NCBI GenBank assembly: GCA_026388275.1
Contig: JAPLKB010000016.1
Span: 1-64,000 of the forward strand
Direction: 5' to 3'
Length of the DNA: 64,000 bases
Source: Pseudomonadota bacterium
Lineage (GTDB): Bacteria; Desulfobacterota; Syntrophorhabdia; Syntrophorhabdales; Syntrophorhabdaceae
Position numbers and translations under genes: made by a program
Notes under the pieces: generated by a model
Database searches by the model: none
What the model was told of the DNA's origin: nothing
Seen by the model: the letters and a program-made list of their open reading frames with translations, nothing else
Part shown: piece by piece, positions 1 through 9,111 of the stretch
How the letters are laid out: each line of letters begins with the position of its first letter
Position numbering within the stretch: position 1 is the stretch's first letter

Positions 1-61
1 CTTCCAGTGCCACTTTTGCTTTAAATGCTGCTCCATGATTCCTTCTTGGTCTTTTTGTCAT
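1..61 (-). mobile_element. IS3-family transposase OrfA, 5' end only (runs off window)
   Basis: The minus strand has an ATG at 61-59 followed by 20 codons reading MTKRPRRNHGAAFKAKVALE, the usual N-terminus of IS3-family OrfA (a helix-turn-helix protein that binds the IS ends). A good ribosome binding site (AAGGAG) lies 6-7 bases upstream. The rest lies outside the window, so whether the element is intact cannot be judged. It opens a short zone of mobile-DNA remnants that reaches to the tRNA-Ala gene. Confidence 0.75.
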
Positions 62-393
62 TTCACTGCTCCTTTTTATTTGTCGTATTATAGAGCAGCA
101 AAACCACTTATGTCACTGTCTGAATTTATTGTACCATCTCTGAAGTCAATTTTAATTTATGTAGGATATTTAATACAATGTATGTAGGTTAAATACGATA
201 ATTATTGTAATACTATGAAAGGATACGTTACGTTATTTAGATTTTTACTTTTGACAATTCTCAAAACCCATGATCGTACTTGCTTTCAATCCATTATATA
301 TTCCCATGCATTCAAACCACGCCTCAAAGACTAACAGAGAAAAAAGTTTTTTATCAGTCTACCAAAAAGCAAGGCCTCCTGTTAAGTTGTTAA
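62..393. other. AT-rich spacer, no gene recognised
   Basis: No convincing coding frame, RNA gene or long repeat is seen here. The first part should contain the leader and terminal inverted repeat of the IS3 element whose orfA starts at 61, but the IS end cannot be placed without a second copy. Confidence 0.5.
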
Positions 394-708
394 ATGATGT
401 CCCCACAGCAAAAACGCTTATGGGATATCTATACGAAGGCAAAAACATCCATAGGCTGTGAGGCAACCCCGGCTGCGTCTTTCAAGGGGGGACTCCTTGT
501 CGAGGCATTGCGACAACCCGATGTCATGACTCAGGACACCGACAGTAAGATAGCGGGTGTATGCAAGAGATTCCCCGAGTATACCTATCTTTTAACTATT
601 CCCGGATTCGGTCCCGATATCTCTGCAAAGATACTTGGGCCTATAGGTAATCACCATAGATTCGAGAACGAACAGCAGGTGCTCAAGATGACAGGAGGGG
701 TTTTTTAA
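394..708 (+). pseudogene. IS110-family transposase fragment
   Basis: A 104-codon frame whose second half (YLLTIPGFGPDISAKILGPI, then a region ending LKMTG) matches the C-terminal Transposase_20 (HhH) domain of IS110/IS116/IS902 transposases. The N-terminal DEDD RuvC-like catalytic domain is absent: intact proteins are 300-400 residues, so this is a remnant. The frame ends at the point where a recombinase remnant begins, so two decayed mobile genes are directly fused here. It is not expected to be functional. Confidence 0.75.
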
Positions 709-709
709 A

Positions 710-938
710 TTTCATGATCTCAGGCATACCTTTGCAGGTCAGCTTGTAATAGCAAGGATGGATTTAACTGCGGTTTAAAACTCCTTGGGCATAAAAGTTT
801 GTAATGACTTTAAGATACGCTCATTTATCGCCTAAGCATATGACCCAGACCGTTGATATTCTCGACAGCGTTTTTAAGAATAATGTGAACTCCACTTCAC
901 ATTTACTTCACAATCAGGAGGTTATTCAGGATGGATAA
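710..938 (+). pseudogene. Decayed tyrosine recombinase (phage-type integrase), C-terminal part
   Basis: Three reading frames must be joined to read HDLRHTFAGQLVIARMDLTA, then KLLGHKSL, then MTLRYAHLSPKHMTQTVDIL. These are the HxxR box, the LGHKS motif and the catalytic-tyrosine motif of tyrosine recombinases. Two frameshifts, at about 777 and 803, and the missing N-terminal part make it non-functional. It ends 23 bp from the 3' end of a tRNA-Ala gene, the normal target of such integrases, so it is probably the residue of an excised or decayed integrative element. Confidence 0.8.
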
Positions 939-961
939 GATTCGTAACTTATTGAAAGGAT

Positions 962-1036
962 TGGTGGAGGTGATGGGAATCGAACCCACGACCCTCTCGT
1001 TGCGAACGAGATGCTCTCCCGCTGAGCTACACCCCC
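962..1036 (-). tRNA. tRNA-Ala(CGC)
   Basis: On the minus strand a full cloverleaf can be drawn. The acceptor stem is GGGGGTG/CACCTCC with one G-T pair, the D arm is GCTC..GAGC, the anticodon stem TCTCG/CGAGA carries loop TTCGCAA giving anticodon CGC (reads GCG, alanine), and the T arm is GTGGG/CCCAT with loop TTCGATT. The 3' CCA is encoded (bases 964-962). Its 3' end faces the recombinase remnant. Confidence 0.95.
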
Positions 1037-1109
1037 ATCCTTAACCGATAATGTGATTATATTATTTTATATATATTTCAATATCAAGATATTTATTGCC
1101 AGTATTCCA

Positions 1110-1472
1110 TTAATTGATGCCCAGAAGCCTTTTTATTGTTTGCTTCATTTCACTCAAGTCTGCAGATTTAACCACATATGCATCCGAAACCCAGCTTGAA
1201 AAATCTTGTTTAAATTCTCCGTAGGCTGAACATAGAATTACAATTTGATCCTTGTTCATATTCTTAATTTCATTTAACGCTTGTATCCCGTCCATTCCGG
1301 GCATTTTTATATCCATCACAATTAAATCAAATTTTGAACTTTTTGCCTTTTCAATTGCTTCAAAACCGTTCGAGGCCATTTCTATCTGGTACCCCTCTTC
1401 CTCAAGCTCTTCCTTAAAAAGAAACCTTATATTGTCTTCATCATCCACAACCAAAATTTTTATCGCATTCAT
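1110..1472 (-). CDS. Single-domain response regulator (receiver, CheY-like)
   Basis: A 120-residue protein made only of a receiver domain. The acidic pair D10-D11, phospho-acceptor D54 (in IVMDIKMPGMDG), S82 and K102 are all present. It has no output domain, so it must act by protein contact or as a relay or phosphate sink. Its start overlaps the stop of the upstream histidine kinase by 4 bp (ATGA), so translational coupling is likely and the kinase is its probable partner. The target is unknown; polarity, biofilm or sporulation-type relays are all possible. Confidence 0.9.
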   Translation of the reverse strand: MNAIKILVVDDEDNIRFLFKEELEEEGYQIEMASNGFEAIEKAKSSKFDLIVMDIKMPGMDGIQALNEIKNMNKDQIVILCSAYGEFKQDFSSWVSDAYVVKSADLSEMKQTIKRLLGIN

Positions 1473-3208
1473 AAAAGCTCCTCTTTTATTATATTTTCTT
1501 TTAAAGGGAGATAAACAAAGAACGTGACGCCTTTTCCTGCCATATTTTTTACTTCAATTCTTCCAAAGTGGTTCATAATAATTCTGTTTGATATGGCAAG
1601 ACCTAAGCCAGTGCCTTTTTCTTTTGTTGTAAAAAAAGGATTAAATATATTATCTATAGCTGCAGGATTTATTCCACCTCCAGTATCTGCTATAGAAACA
1701 ACCAGACAGGGATTGTTATCCAACACAGTTTGTTCTGTTCGTATGGTTATTTTGCCGACACCATGCATTGCCTCGAAGGCATTCACTAATATGTTTATAA
1801 ACACCTGTTTAATCTGTTGAACATCACACATTATTACTGGCAGGTTGCTGTCAGTTTCTTTCTCTATTTCAATTTTTTCCCATGTTGGAACAGATGAAAA
1901 GAGGTAAAGAATTTCATCAATACAGTCGTTCATGTTGCAAGTTTCTCTTGGGGCATGTGTTTCTTTTACATAATCAAGGATTTCGTTAAGAACAGCCTCA
2001 AGCCTTGAAACTTCTTTTATGATAATATCCACGTATCTGTTCTCTGTCCGGTCCAAATATACCTTCTTTGCAAGTCTTTTTGCAAAACCACCTATAATCA
2101 CAAGTGGATTTTTTATTTCATGGGCAATATTTGCAGTCATTTCGCCAAGACTTCTGAATTTTTCCTGTTCTATCAATCTTTTTTGTGCATTATTTAATTC
2201 CTCAATTACGTCCCTTAACTTCGAATTCAGTAAGGTATTCTCGAAACCGTTTGTTATATAATTTACTATGGTATTAACAAGATATTGCCCGCTTTGTTCC
2301 AAGGTAAAATTTTGTTGTGACTTTGTCCCACCTATCGTTATTACCCCTATAACTCTATTTTTTGATATAATAGGTGTGGAATACATAGAAAGATCTGCGG
2401 GGGACATATCGTCCTGGTCTAATATATTATTTTTAAGAGTAACAGCGCTTTTTTTCTGCACTGCCTCTTTCTCAAGCCCATTGACATAATTTTCTGTTGC
2501 AGGATCTATTTCGCCATAGGTGATCCTGTGCAAATCAAACTTCAGGAAAGCATGCTCCATCCTGATCGTGACAAATGCTGCATTCAGGGCTTTTGCTACA
2601 ATCAATCCGATGTTCTTAAAAAGTGTATGCGGTTCAATGTTCGACGTTAGAAGTTTTCCAAGCTCTGAAAGAGTGACAAGTTCGCTGATCCTTTTTTTAG
2701 AAGAAATAAACAAATCGTTTGCTTTTAAAATCCCTCCAATTTCTCTTGAAATTATGGATAAAAGGATTTTTTCCGAATCATGCATGGATTCTCTTATCGA
2801 AGAGCATGCCACAAGAACACCGTAAAGGTAACTGTCGTCAGTCAGAGGGAGAAAGGAAAATGTCTTATATTTCTCAATGCAACCATCAAGTTCAGGATAA
2901 AAAAGACAGCCAAACCTCAAGGGAATGTCTTTTTTTGAAAAAAATTGGGGTGTTCTTTTTTGAGCTATACCACCGATTACACCTTCGCCGATATGACACC
3001 TGTACATACAAAGTATCTTAAACAACAAACTTTTTTGGTTCATGTATCTGCATGTAAGTCTTCTGTCTTCGTCGTACGTAAAAACAACTACTTCATCAAA
3101 AGACATTTCCTTCGCTAAAATGTTAAGGATTGCGTTAGTCCTCGATGTTATTTCGAGGTTCGAGTGGGATATTTCAATAATTTTTCCAAGCAAATCAACT
3201 GGATTCAT
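1469..3208 (-). CDS. GAF-domain sensor histidine kinase
   Basis: With the ATG at 3208 the product is 579 residues. An upstream in-frame start at 3277 would overlap glgA by 83 bp and lacks the GAGAAG ribosome binding site seen just before 3208. Two GAF-like regions (about residues 20-160 and 180-320) are followed by a HisKA helix with phospho-acceptor H363 (in IAHEIKNPL) and a HATPase_c domain with N box (about 472-476), G1 DTGGG (508-512) and G2 GTGLGL (532-537). No membrane segment is evident, so it is probably a cytoplasmic sensor. It overlaps glgA by 14 bp upstream and the receiver gene by 4 bp downstream, in a galT-glgA-kinase-receiver run. The ligand is unknown. Confidence 0.85.
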   Translation of the reverse strand: MNPVDLLGKIIEISHSNLEITSRTNAILNILAKEMSFDEVVVFTYDEDRRLTCRYMNQKSLLFKILCMYRCHIGEGVIGGIAQKRTPQFFSKKDIPLRFGCLFYPELDGCIEKYKTFSFLPLTDDSYLYGVLVACSSIRESMHDSEKILLSIISREIGGILKANDLFISSKKRISELVTLSELGKLLTSNIEPHTLFKNIGLIVAKALNAAFVTIRMEHAFLKFDLHRITYGEIDPATENYVNGLEKEAVQKKSAVTLKNNILDQDDMSPADLSMYSTPIISKNRVIGVITIGGTKSQQNFTLEQSGQYLVNTIVNYITNGFENTLLNSKLRDVIEELNNAQKRLIEQEKFRSLGEMTANIAHEIKNPLVIIGGFAKRLAKKVYLDRTENRYVDIIIKEVSRLEAVLNEILDYVKETHAPRETCNMNDCIDEILYLFSSVPTWEKIEIEKETDSNLPVIMCDVQQIKQVFINILVNAFEAMHGVGKITIRTEQTVLDNNPCLVVSIADTGGGINPAAIDNIFNPFFTTKEKGTGLGLAISNRIIMNHFGRIEVKNMAGKGVTFFVYLPLKENIIKEELL

Positions 3209-4652
3209 GCTTCTCAATAGCTTTTTTATATAGTCCCATATATTCCTTTGCAGACCTTTGCCACGAAAAATCCTCATCCATACATCTTCTTATAAGAGAA
3301 GCCCAAGTATCTTTATTTTTATAGACTTTTAACGCCCTTTTTATGGCATCGAGCATTGCTTTATCTGTGTAATCATAGAACTTGAACCCTGTACCACGTT
3401 TAGGTTCTTTCGTATAATCCATAATTGTGTCCTCAAGCCCACCCACGCCCCTTACGATGGGAATGGTACCATATCTGAGGCTGTATAACTGGTTTAAGCC
3501 ACATGGTTCATATCTTGACGGCATTAGAAACATATCTGCTCCTGCTTCAATCAAGTGGGCAAGCTTATTATCATAAGCTATTTTCAGCGAAAACGATTTT
3601 GGAAATTTTTTAGATAATTCCGTAAAAAGGTCGTGATATTTTCTTTCCCCTGTTCCAAGAATTATATATTGCGTCCCGTATGAGAGTATTTCTTCAAGGG
3701 AAGATGCTATGAGATCAAAACCTTTCTGATCAGCAAGTCTCGATATGGTAACAATTAGCGGGATATCTCCCGCCAATGGAAGCCCGAATGCTTCCTGTAG
3801 TGATGCTTTACATATTTTCTTTTTTTTCGTATCCTTATTGTTATAATGTGCGGGGATAAAGGGATCTTTTTCAGGACTCCAATCTTCATAATCTATCCCG
3901 TTTATTATACCGTAAAGGTCTGATTTCCTTGTCCGTAATATACCATCAAGTCCACAACCAAATTCCGGAGTCTGTATCTCCTCGCTGTACTTTTTGCTTA
4001 CCGTGTTAATAATGTCCGAAAAGACTATACCACCCTTTAAAAAATTGATATTGCCGAAAAATTCAAGGTAATCGGGCGCAAAATATTCCCAACCTATATT
4101 CAAAAGATGCATATCATATTGCCAGAAAATCCCTTGGTATCCAAGGTTATGGATCGTAAACAGGCTTGCAATATTTTTTAAAGCAGGCTCATCCTTATAT
4201 AATGTCTTTAAAAACACTGGCGTAAGTGCAGTTTCCCAATCGTTACAATGCAATATATCAGGCACATACCCTGTTACCTTTATTGCCTCAAGGACGCTTT
4301 TAGAAAAAAAGATAAATCTTTCAGCGTTATCAAGGTAGTCTCCATCCGGTGTACTGTATAGATAATCTCTATAATAATATTCATCTTTCTCCACAAGGTA
4401 TGCAGTAACACCATCATACTCGGTCAGAGCAATCTCCCCGTCAATATATCCTTGGGACATGGGGCATGAATATTTGTAGTTTTTATATTTAATTGGAAAC
4501 CCTTGTTCTTCAATTCCTTTGTGTTTGGGTAGGATTATTCTAACATCAACGCCTGATTTTTTGAGAGCCTTTGGCAGCGAGCCTGTCACATCAGCAAGAC
4601 CACCTGTTTTAATAAACGGGAAAACCTCAGGAGATACTATCAAAACATTCAT
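3195..4652 (-). CDS. glgA: Glycogen (starch) synthase GlgA
   Basis: A 485-residue GT5 glycosyltransferase, normal length, which adds glucose from ADP-glucose (or UDP-glucose) to a growing alpha-1,4-glucan. The N-terminal K15-T-G-G-L-A-D-V nucleotide-sugar motif is at the canonical position, and the C-terminal half has the GT-B acceptor motif SRYEPCGLNQLYSLRYG. The start is supported by AAGGAGGT five bases upstream. It lies 9 bp after galT and overlaps the following kinase, so glucan synthesis and this sensor are co-transcribed. It acts in the cytoplasm. Confidence 0.93.
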   Translation of the reverse strand: MNVLIVSPEVFPFIKTGGLADVTGSLPKALKKSGVDVRIILPKHKGIEEQGFPIKYKNYKYSCPMSQGYIDGEIALTEYDGVTAYLVEKDEYYYRDYLYSTPDGDYLDNAERFIFFSKSVLEAIKVTGYVPDILHCNDWETALTPVFLKTLYKDEPALKNIASLFTIHNLGYQGIFWQYDMHLLNIGWEYFAPDYLEFFGNINFLKGGIVFSDIINTVSKKYSEEIQTPEFGCGLDGILRTRKSDLYGIINGIDYEDWSPEKDPFIPAHYNNKDTKKKKICKASLQEAFGLPLAGDIPLIVTISRLADQKGFDLIASSLEEILSYGTQYIILGTGERKYHDLFTELSKKFPKSFSLKIAYDNKLAHLIEAGADMFLMPSRYEPCGLNQLYSLRYGTIPIVRGVGGLEDTIMDYTKEPKRGTGFKFYDYTDKAMLDAIKRALKVYKNKDTWASLIRRCMDEDFSWQRSAKEYMGLYKKAIEKHESS

Positions 4653-4661
4653 GTTACCTCC

Positions 4662-5663
4662 TTAAACATTTATTTCTTTAAGGTATGCCGTAGCCTCTTC
4701 CGGTGGGGTAGGATTAATATAAAACCCAGTTCCCCACTCAAATCCTGCCATTTTCGTCAGTCTCGGTATGATCTCCATGTGCCAGTGATAGTAAGGCATA
4801 TCACCACTGCCTGATGGCGCCGTGTGAATTATGTAATTGTATGGTGGCGAGTTAAGCGCTTTGTCATATTTTTTTAAAACAAAAGAGGTGATCTCTGAAA
4901 TTGCAAAATAGTTATCCTCATTTTTGTGCTGTTCAAAATAAGCTTCATGCTCTTTCGGCAGTACCCATACTTCAAAAGGAAATCGGGCAGCATATGGCGA
5001 GAGAGCTATAAACTTTTCGTTTTCCATAACTACTCTTACATTGTCCTCTTTTTCCTGGGCGATAATGTCGCAAAAAATACATCTGTCTTTATATTTGAAG
5101 TATGCCAGTCCACCCTCAATTTCCTCTGAGACCTTTTTTGGAGCGATAGGGAGTGCTATGAGCTGTGAGTGTGAGTGGTCAAGAGAAGCTCCTGCAACAG
5201 AACCGTGGTTTTTAAACACCATTATATATTTGAACCGTTTGTCTTTGGAAAGATCCAACATTCTTTCCCTGTACGCTACAAAAACCCTTTGTATTTCGTG
5301 CGCGTCCATTTTTGATAATGTTTGCCCGTGTAACGGGGTCTCCACAATAACTTCGTGCGCTCCCACTCCATTCATCTTGTCGTAAAGTCCAATCCCTTCT
5401 TTGTTAAGCCCACCTTCTATTCTTAATGCGGGAAATTTGTTCGGAACAACCCGCAGTATCCAGTCCGGGCCATTAGGTTGCGATAAATGTGGTCTTATTG
5501 CATAGACTTCAGGGGGCGTCATGTTTTCATTGCCTGGACATAACGGGCACATCCCGGCTTTTTGGGGCGGAGTCTCTTCCGTAAAGAAAACAGGTCGTTT
5601 TCCTCTCTCTGTCGATATGATAACCCATCTACTGGTAATTGGGTCTTTTCTTAGTTCGGGCAT
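4662..5663 (-). CDS. galT: Galactose-1-phosphate uridylyltransferase (GalT family)
   Basis: A 333-residue HIT-superfamily nucleotidylyltransferase. It contains the family opening RKDPITSRWVIIS, a Zn-type C39-x2-C42 pair, a second C195-x2-C198 pair and the active-site H163-S-H165-S-Q167 triad, with H165 the expected nucleophile. It should swap UMP between UDP-glucose and a hexose 1-phosphate, but some family members act on ADP-glucose, which would fit its position directly before glgA. It is the first gene of the galT-glgA-kinase-receiver run on the minus strand. Confidence 0.88.
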   Translation of the reverse strand: MPELRKDPITSRWVIISTERGKRPVFFTEETPPQKAGMCPLCPGNENMTPPEVYAIRPHLSQPNGPDWILRVVPNKFPALRIEGGLNKEGIGLYDKMNGVGAHEVIVETPLHGQTLSKMDAHEIQRVFVAYRERMLDLSKDKRFKYIMVFKNHGSVAGASLDHSHSQLIALPIAPKKVSEEIEGGLAYFKYKDRCIFCDIIAQEKEDNVRVVMENEKFIALSPYAARFPFEVWVLPKEHEAYFEQHKNEDNYFAISEITSFVLKKYDKALNSPPYNYIIHTAPSGSGDMPYYHWHMEIIPRLTKMAGFEWGTGFYINPTPPEEATAYLKEINV

Positions 5664-5738
5664 ATGTTAAACCTTTCCACTATATTTTTATACTGATGCT
5701 TTTGACTTGGTTTGCAACACGTGGTAAGAAATACATTA

Positions 5739-6398
5739 ATGATACCCTTAAAGGATAATGTTCCAACACGCATAAAACCCATTATAACAACAAGTATTAT
5801 CTTTGTAAATATATTAATTTTTGTTTGGCAAAGGCTTTCACTAACTTTTGTTGAAAGCAATGACATGTATAAGAATTATGGACTGGTTCCCTACGATTTT
5901 ATTATGGCTTTCACGGATAAATACGAACTACTTCCCTACAATGTCTTAACTGTTTTCACATCTATGTTCCTTCATGGCGGTTTTATTCACTTGGGCGGAA
6001 ATATGTTATATCTGTGGATTTTTGGAAACAACATTGAAGACTCCATGGGACATGGACGTTTTATTTTCTTTTATATTTGCTCAGGTATTGCTGCAGCTCT
6101 TTTTCAGCTTTTATATGATCCGTTTTCGGTTGTCCCGATGATTGGTGCGAGCGGTGCTTTATCGGGTATTCTCGGCGCATATTTGCTGCTTTTTCCTCAC
6201 GCACGTATAAAAACTTTGATATTTATATTCATATTTATAAAGGTCGTTGAACTTCCTGCTGTTGTGCTTCTTACAATATGGTTTTTTATTCAGCTTCTTT
6301 TCTCCCAAGGGGATGGTGTCGCATGGTATGCTCATATAGGCGGATTTATTTTCGGACTCATAACAATTAAAATATTTACCTTAAAGCGTTTCACGTGA
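5739..6398 (+). CDS. Rhomboid-family intramembrane serine protease
   Basis: From the ATG at 5739 (weak GGTAAGAA upstream) the protein is 219 residues. An in-frame TTG at 5712 is less likely because family members start close to MIPLKDN. Several hydrophobic segments carry the rhomboid signatures: the GGNMLYLWIFGN region, catalytic S138 in GASGALSG and catalytic H199 in HIGGF. It should cleave transmembrane substrates in the inner membrane; the substrate is unknown. Its stop overlaps the GTG start of the next gene (GTGA), so the two are likely co-translated. Confidence 0.9.
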   Translation: MIPLKDNVPTRIKPIITTSIIFVNILIFVWQRLSLTFVESNDMYKNYGLVPYDFIMAFTDKYELLPYNVLTVFTSMFLHGGFIHLGGNMLYLWIFGNNIEDSMGHGRFIFFYICSGIAAALFQLLYDPFSVVPMIGASGALSGILGAYLLLFPHARIKTLIFIFIFIKVVELPAVVLLTIWFFIQLLFSQGDGVAWYAHIGGFIFGLITIKIFTLKRFT

Positions 6399-7738
6399 AA
6401 CATTTAAAGGCGCTTATCATCAATCCATATATTTACGATTTTTCAGCATATAGCTACTGGTCAACCCCGATCGGACTTTTGTATGTTGGCAGTATACTGA
6501 GAAAAAATGGAATAGAAATAAACCTTATTGATTGCCTCAAAGTTGATGAAAATAAAAGGAAAGAAGACGGGAGGGCACCTTTTCTAAAGGAACAAGTTGA
6601 AAAACCTCAATCACTAAAGAACATAAGAAAAAGGCTTAAAAGATATGGTATTTCAAAAGAAGTCTTATTAAAGGAGCTTTCCCTTCTTGAGCCGCCGGAT
6701 ATTACCCTCATTACTTCAATTATGACATATTGGTATCCTGGTGCAAAGGAAGTAATGGATGCGACAAGGGATGCGTTTCCTAATACAAAAATCGTGATGG
6801 GTGGTATATACCCATCTCTATGTTATGAACACGCTTTAAAAGAAATGACAAAAGCTGACTTTATCGTCAAAAATAACGAAATAGATAACTTTTACAGTTT
6901 TTTAGAAAAAGAATTGCTTACCGTGCTTCCTTATAAGCCGGACTACTATGACTTTGACGCACTCCCCTATCCATGCTTTGATTTATATGATCATATACCA
7001 TTTGTTCCTTTGCTCACGTCCTATGGGTGTATATACAAATGCACATACTGTGCAACACCGTATATGCATCCAAATATAGTGCGGAGGAAACCGGAAAGCA
7101 CGGCAAATGAAATTTTGTTCTGGCATGATCGCGGTGTAAATAAGTTTGTGATTTATGATGACAACTTTCTATTTAAAAAGGATGCGTTTACAAAACCATT
7201 GCTTAAGCGTATTATTGCTTTCCCTTTTTCAATTAATTTATACAACCCTAATGCGATGAATGCAGCTCTGGTAGACGAAGAGTTGGCATTTCTTCTAATT
7301 GAGGCAGGGTTTAAGGAAGTAAGGATAGGGCTTGAAACTATAAATCCGCTTATTCAAAAATCAACAGGCGGAAAAACTGATCTTATGATCTTTGAAAAAG
7401 CTCTTAATTTCCTGCTTAAGGCAAGGTTCCCCGTTGAAACGATCAGTATCTACATTCTTGCTGGGCTTCCTTTTCAGAAATGGGAGGATGTTAAAAAAAG
7501 CATAGATTACATATCAAGCTTGGGCGTAAAAACACATATAGCAGAGTATACACCCATACCACATACACCGATGTTCGACGAGTTTAAATCCTTTGCCCGT
7601 TACCCAATAGCCGATAACCCTTTATATCAGAATAATGCCCTCTTTCCCTTTGCCTGGCAAGGCTTCACAGAAAATGATCTGAGTTTTTTAAAACAATATG
7701 CAAAAGAAAAGAACGGCAATGTTGATAAAACAGACTAA
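6395..7738 (+). CDS. Radical SAM protein with N-terminal B12-binding-like domain
   Basis: A 447-residue protein starting at a GTG that overlaps the rhomboid stop. The first 180 residues look like a cobalamin-binding domain (LLYVGSILRKNGIEINLIDC and a GGIYPSL strand-loop). The radical SAM core follows, with the Fe4S4 motif C212-x3-C216-x2-C219 in GCIYKCTYC. The layout is that of the B12-dependent radical SAM family (BchE/methyltransferase type), but the substrate cannot be told from sequence. It has no pathway neighbours: rhomboid upstream, tRNA-Leu downstream. Confidence 0.87.
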   Translation: MKHLKALIINPYIYDFSAYSYWSTPIGLLYVGSILRKNGIEINLIDCLKVDENKRKEDGRAPFLKEQVEKPQSLKNIRKRLKRYGISKEVLLKELSLLEPPDITLITSIMTYWYPGAKEVMDATRDAFPNTKIVMGGIYPSLCYEHALKEMTKADFIVKNNEIDNFYSFLEKELLTVLPYKPDYYDFDALPYPCFDLYDHIPFVPLLTSYGCIYKCTYCATPYMHPNIVRRKPESTANEILFWHDRGVNKFVIYDDNFLFKKDAFTKPLLKRIIAFPFSINLYNPNAMNAALVDEELAFLLIEAGFKEVRIGLETINPLIQKSTGGKTDLMIFEKALNFLLKARFPVETISIYILAGLPFQKWEDVKKSIDYISSLGVKTHIAEYTPIPHTPMFDEFKSFARYPIADNPLYQNNALFPFAWQGFTENDLSFLKQYAKEKNGNVDKTD

Positions 7739-7763
7739 ATGATGTTAAATTCTAGTCAAGCAC

Positions 7764-7845
7764 GCGAGAGTGGCGGAACTGGCAGACGCACTGGACTTAG
7801 GATCCAGCGGGTTAAACCGTAGGGGTTCAAATCCCCTCTCTCGCA
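7764..7845 (+). tRNA. tRNA-Leu(TAG)
   Basis: Acceptor stem GCGAGAG pairs with CTCTCGC (7838-7844), followed by discriminator A. The anticodon loop CTTAGGA gives anticodon TAG (reads CTA, leucine). A long class II variable arm and T loop TTCAAAT are present. CCA is not encoded. It lies 25 bp after the radical SAM gene. Confidence 0.95.
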
Positions 7846-7884
7846 ATTAATATATTTTTGTCTATTTATTTTTTTGTAATTCTT

Positions 7885-8076
7885 TCAATCCCGGGCCATA
7901 AAACTTTTCCATTTTTTATTCCGGCTTTTTTTAATTTTAGCTGGAATCACAGAATAAGTTCTGTGGAATTCATCGATTAAATCCATCAAAATAAAATCAT
8001 TTTTAAGAAATTTTGCACCTTCATATTTCATCGCTATTGCAAATAAATGGCATCGTCCATATAAAACTATATCCAA
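7885..8076 (-). CDS. Small hypothetical protein or gene fragment
   Basis: A 63-codon frame from a TTG, with a weak TAAGGG upstream, encoding a lysine-rich peptide with GRCHLFAIAMKYEG near its start. The CHLFAIA stretch looks like part of a larger conserved protein, so this may be a decayed fragment rather than a complete gene. I do not recognise a function. Its AT-rich composition fits the surrounding spacer. Confidence 0.3.
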   Translation of the reverse strand: MDIVLYGRCHLFAIAMKYEGAKFLKNDFILMDLIDEFHRTYSVIPAKIKKSRNKKWKSFMARD

Positions 8077-8294
8077 CCCTTAAAATCGACGTCACAGACA
8101 ATTTTGGGGGTTAGATTATTCATTTAGTGAAATAAAATCACCGTCAGGTTAAACATCTCGCATGCCCGTTTATCAGTTGGATATACCGTAGGGCAACAAA
8201 CATTGTTTTCAGTTATATTCACCATCACGGAATTATCTTTTCAAAGGGGGATTGTTTTTTACCTGACATTCATTTATGCTAATAGCGGTTTTCA

Positions 8295-9089
8295 ATGAAA
8301 AGGCAAAATAAGATTTTTCCAAAGATAGTACGGGTTGTTCTGCTTATCGTCATTTTTGCTTTACTTTCCGTTACGGGTTATTATCTGGTTTTCCCTGATG
8401 TATCAAATATGAAAAAGGGAAACCCGAAGAAGACATCATTTATGGAGTACCGTGAAAAAGAATGTGAAAACAAAGGCAAAAAATTGAAGATTCAGAAGAA
8501 ATGGGTTTCCCTGTCCAATGTCTCTCCCTATCTTATCAAGGCAGTAATTATTGCCGAAGATGACAAATTCTGGTCACACCATGGATTTGATGTAGAGGCT
8601 ATGCAGAAAGCGCTTGAAAAGAATATTGAGAAGGGGGCATTTAAGGTCGGCGGAAGCACCATTAGCCAGCAGCTTGCAAAAAACCTCTACCTTACACCGG
8701 CAAAGAACCCAGTGCGGAAGCTAAAAGAGGCGGTTCTGACATGGAGAATAGAAAGGACTCTCTCTAAGCGGAGAATTCTCGAACTTTACCTTAATGTTGC
8801 AGAATGGGGCGAAGGCATATTCGGAGTTGAAGCGGCATCGCTACATTATTATGGTAAGCCCGCATCAGCCTTGAACCCCGAAGAAGCCGCCAAGCTTGCC
8901 GTTGTGCTCCCGAATCCAAGGAAACTGCGTGTTGTCGGAGAATCCCGCTATGTTGAAGGGCGTGCAAAAATCATCTACAACATTATGGTAAAGCGGGGCA
9001 TAGTAATACCTGAATACGAAGATGTAATGCAAAATCTCCCTGAAGATAACTCGATAAATAGTGTTCCCGCTGTAAACGGTGTACCATGA
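8295..9089 (+). CDS. mtgA: Monofunctional peptidoglycan glycosyltransferase (GT51)
   Basis: A 264-residue protein with an N-terminal membrane anchor (about residues 10-32) and one GT51 domain. The catalytic EDDKFWSHHGFD motif, GGSTISQQLAKNL and the RKLKEAVLTWRIERTLSKRR motif are all present. It polymerises lipid II glycan strands on the periplasmic face of the inner membrane. There is no transpeptidase domain, hence MtgA rather than a class A PBP. The stop is 22 bp before the start of the ABC-F gene. The start lacks a clear Shine-Dalgarno sequence. Confidence 0.92.
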   Translation: MKRQNKIFPKIVRVVLLIVIFALLSVTGYYLVFPDVSNMKKGNPKKTSFMEYREKECENKGKKLKIQKKWVSLSNVSPYLIKAVIIAEDDKFWSHHGFDVEAMQKALEKNIEKGAFKVGGSTISQQLAKNLYLTPAKNPVRKLKEAVLTWRIERTLSKRRILELYLNVAEWGEGIFGVEAASLHYYGKPASALNPEEAAKLAVVLPNPRKLRVVGESRYVEGRAKIIYNIMVKRGIVIPEYEDVMQNLPEDNSINSVPAVNGVP

Positions 9090-9111
9090 ATTGTGGACAG
9101 GTTTTATTATA

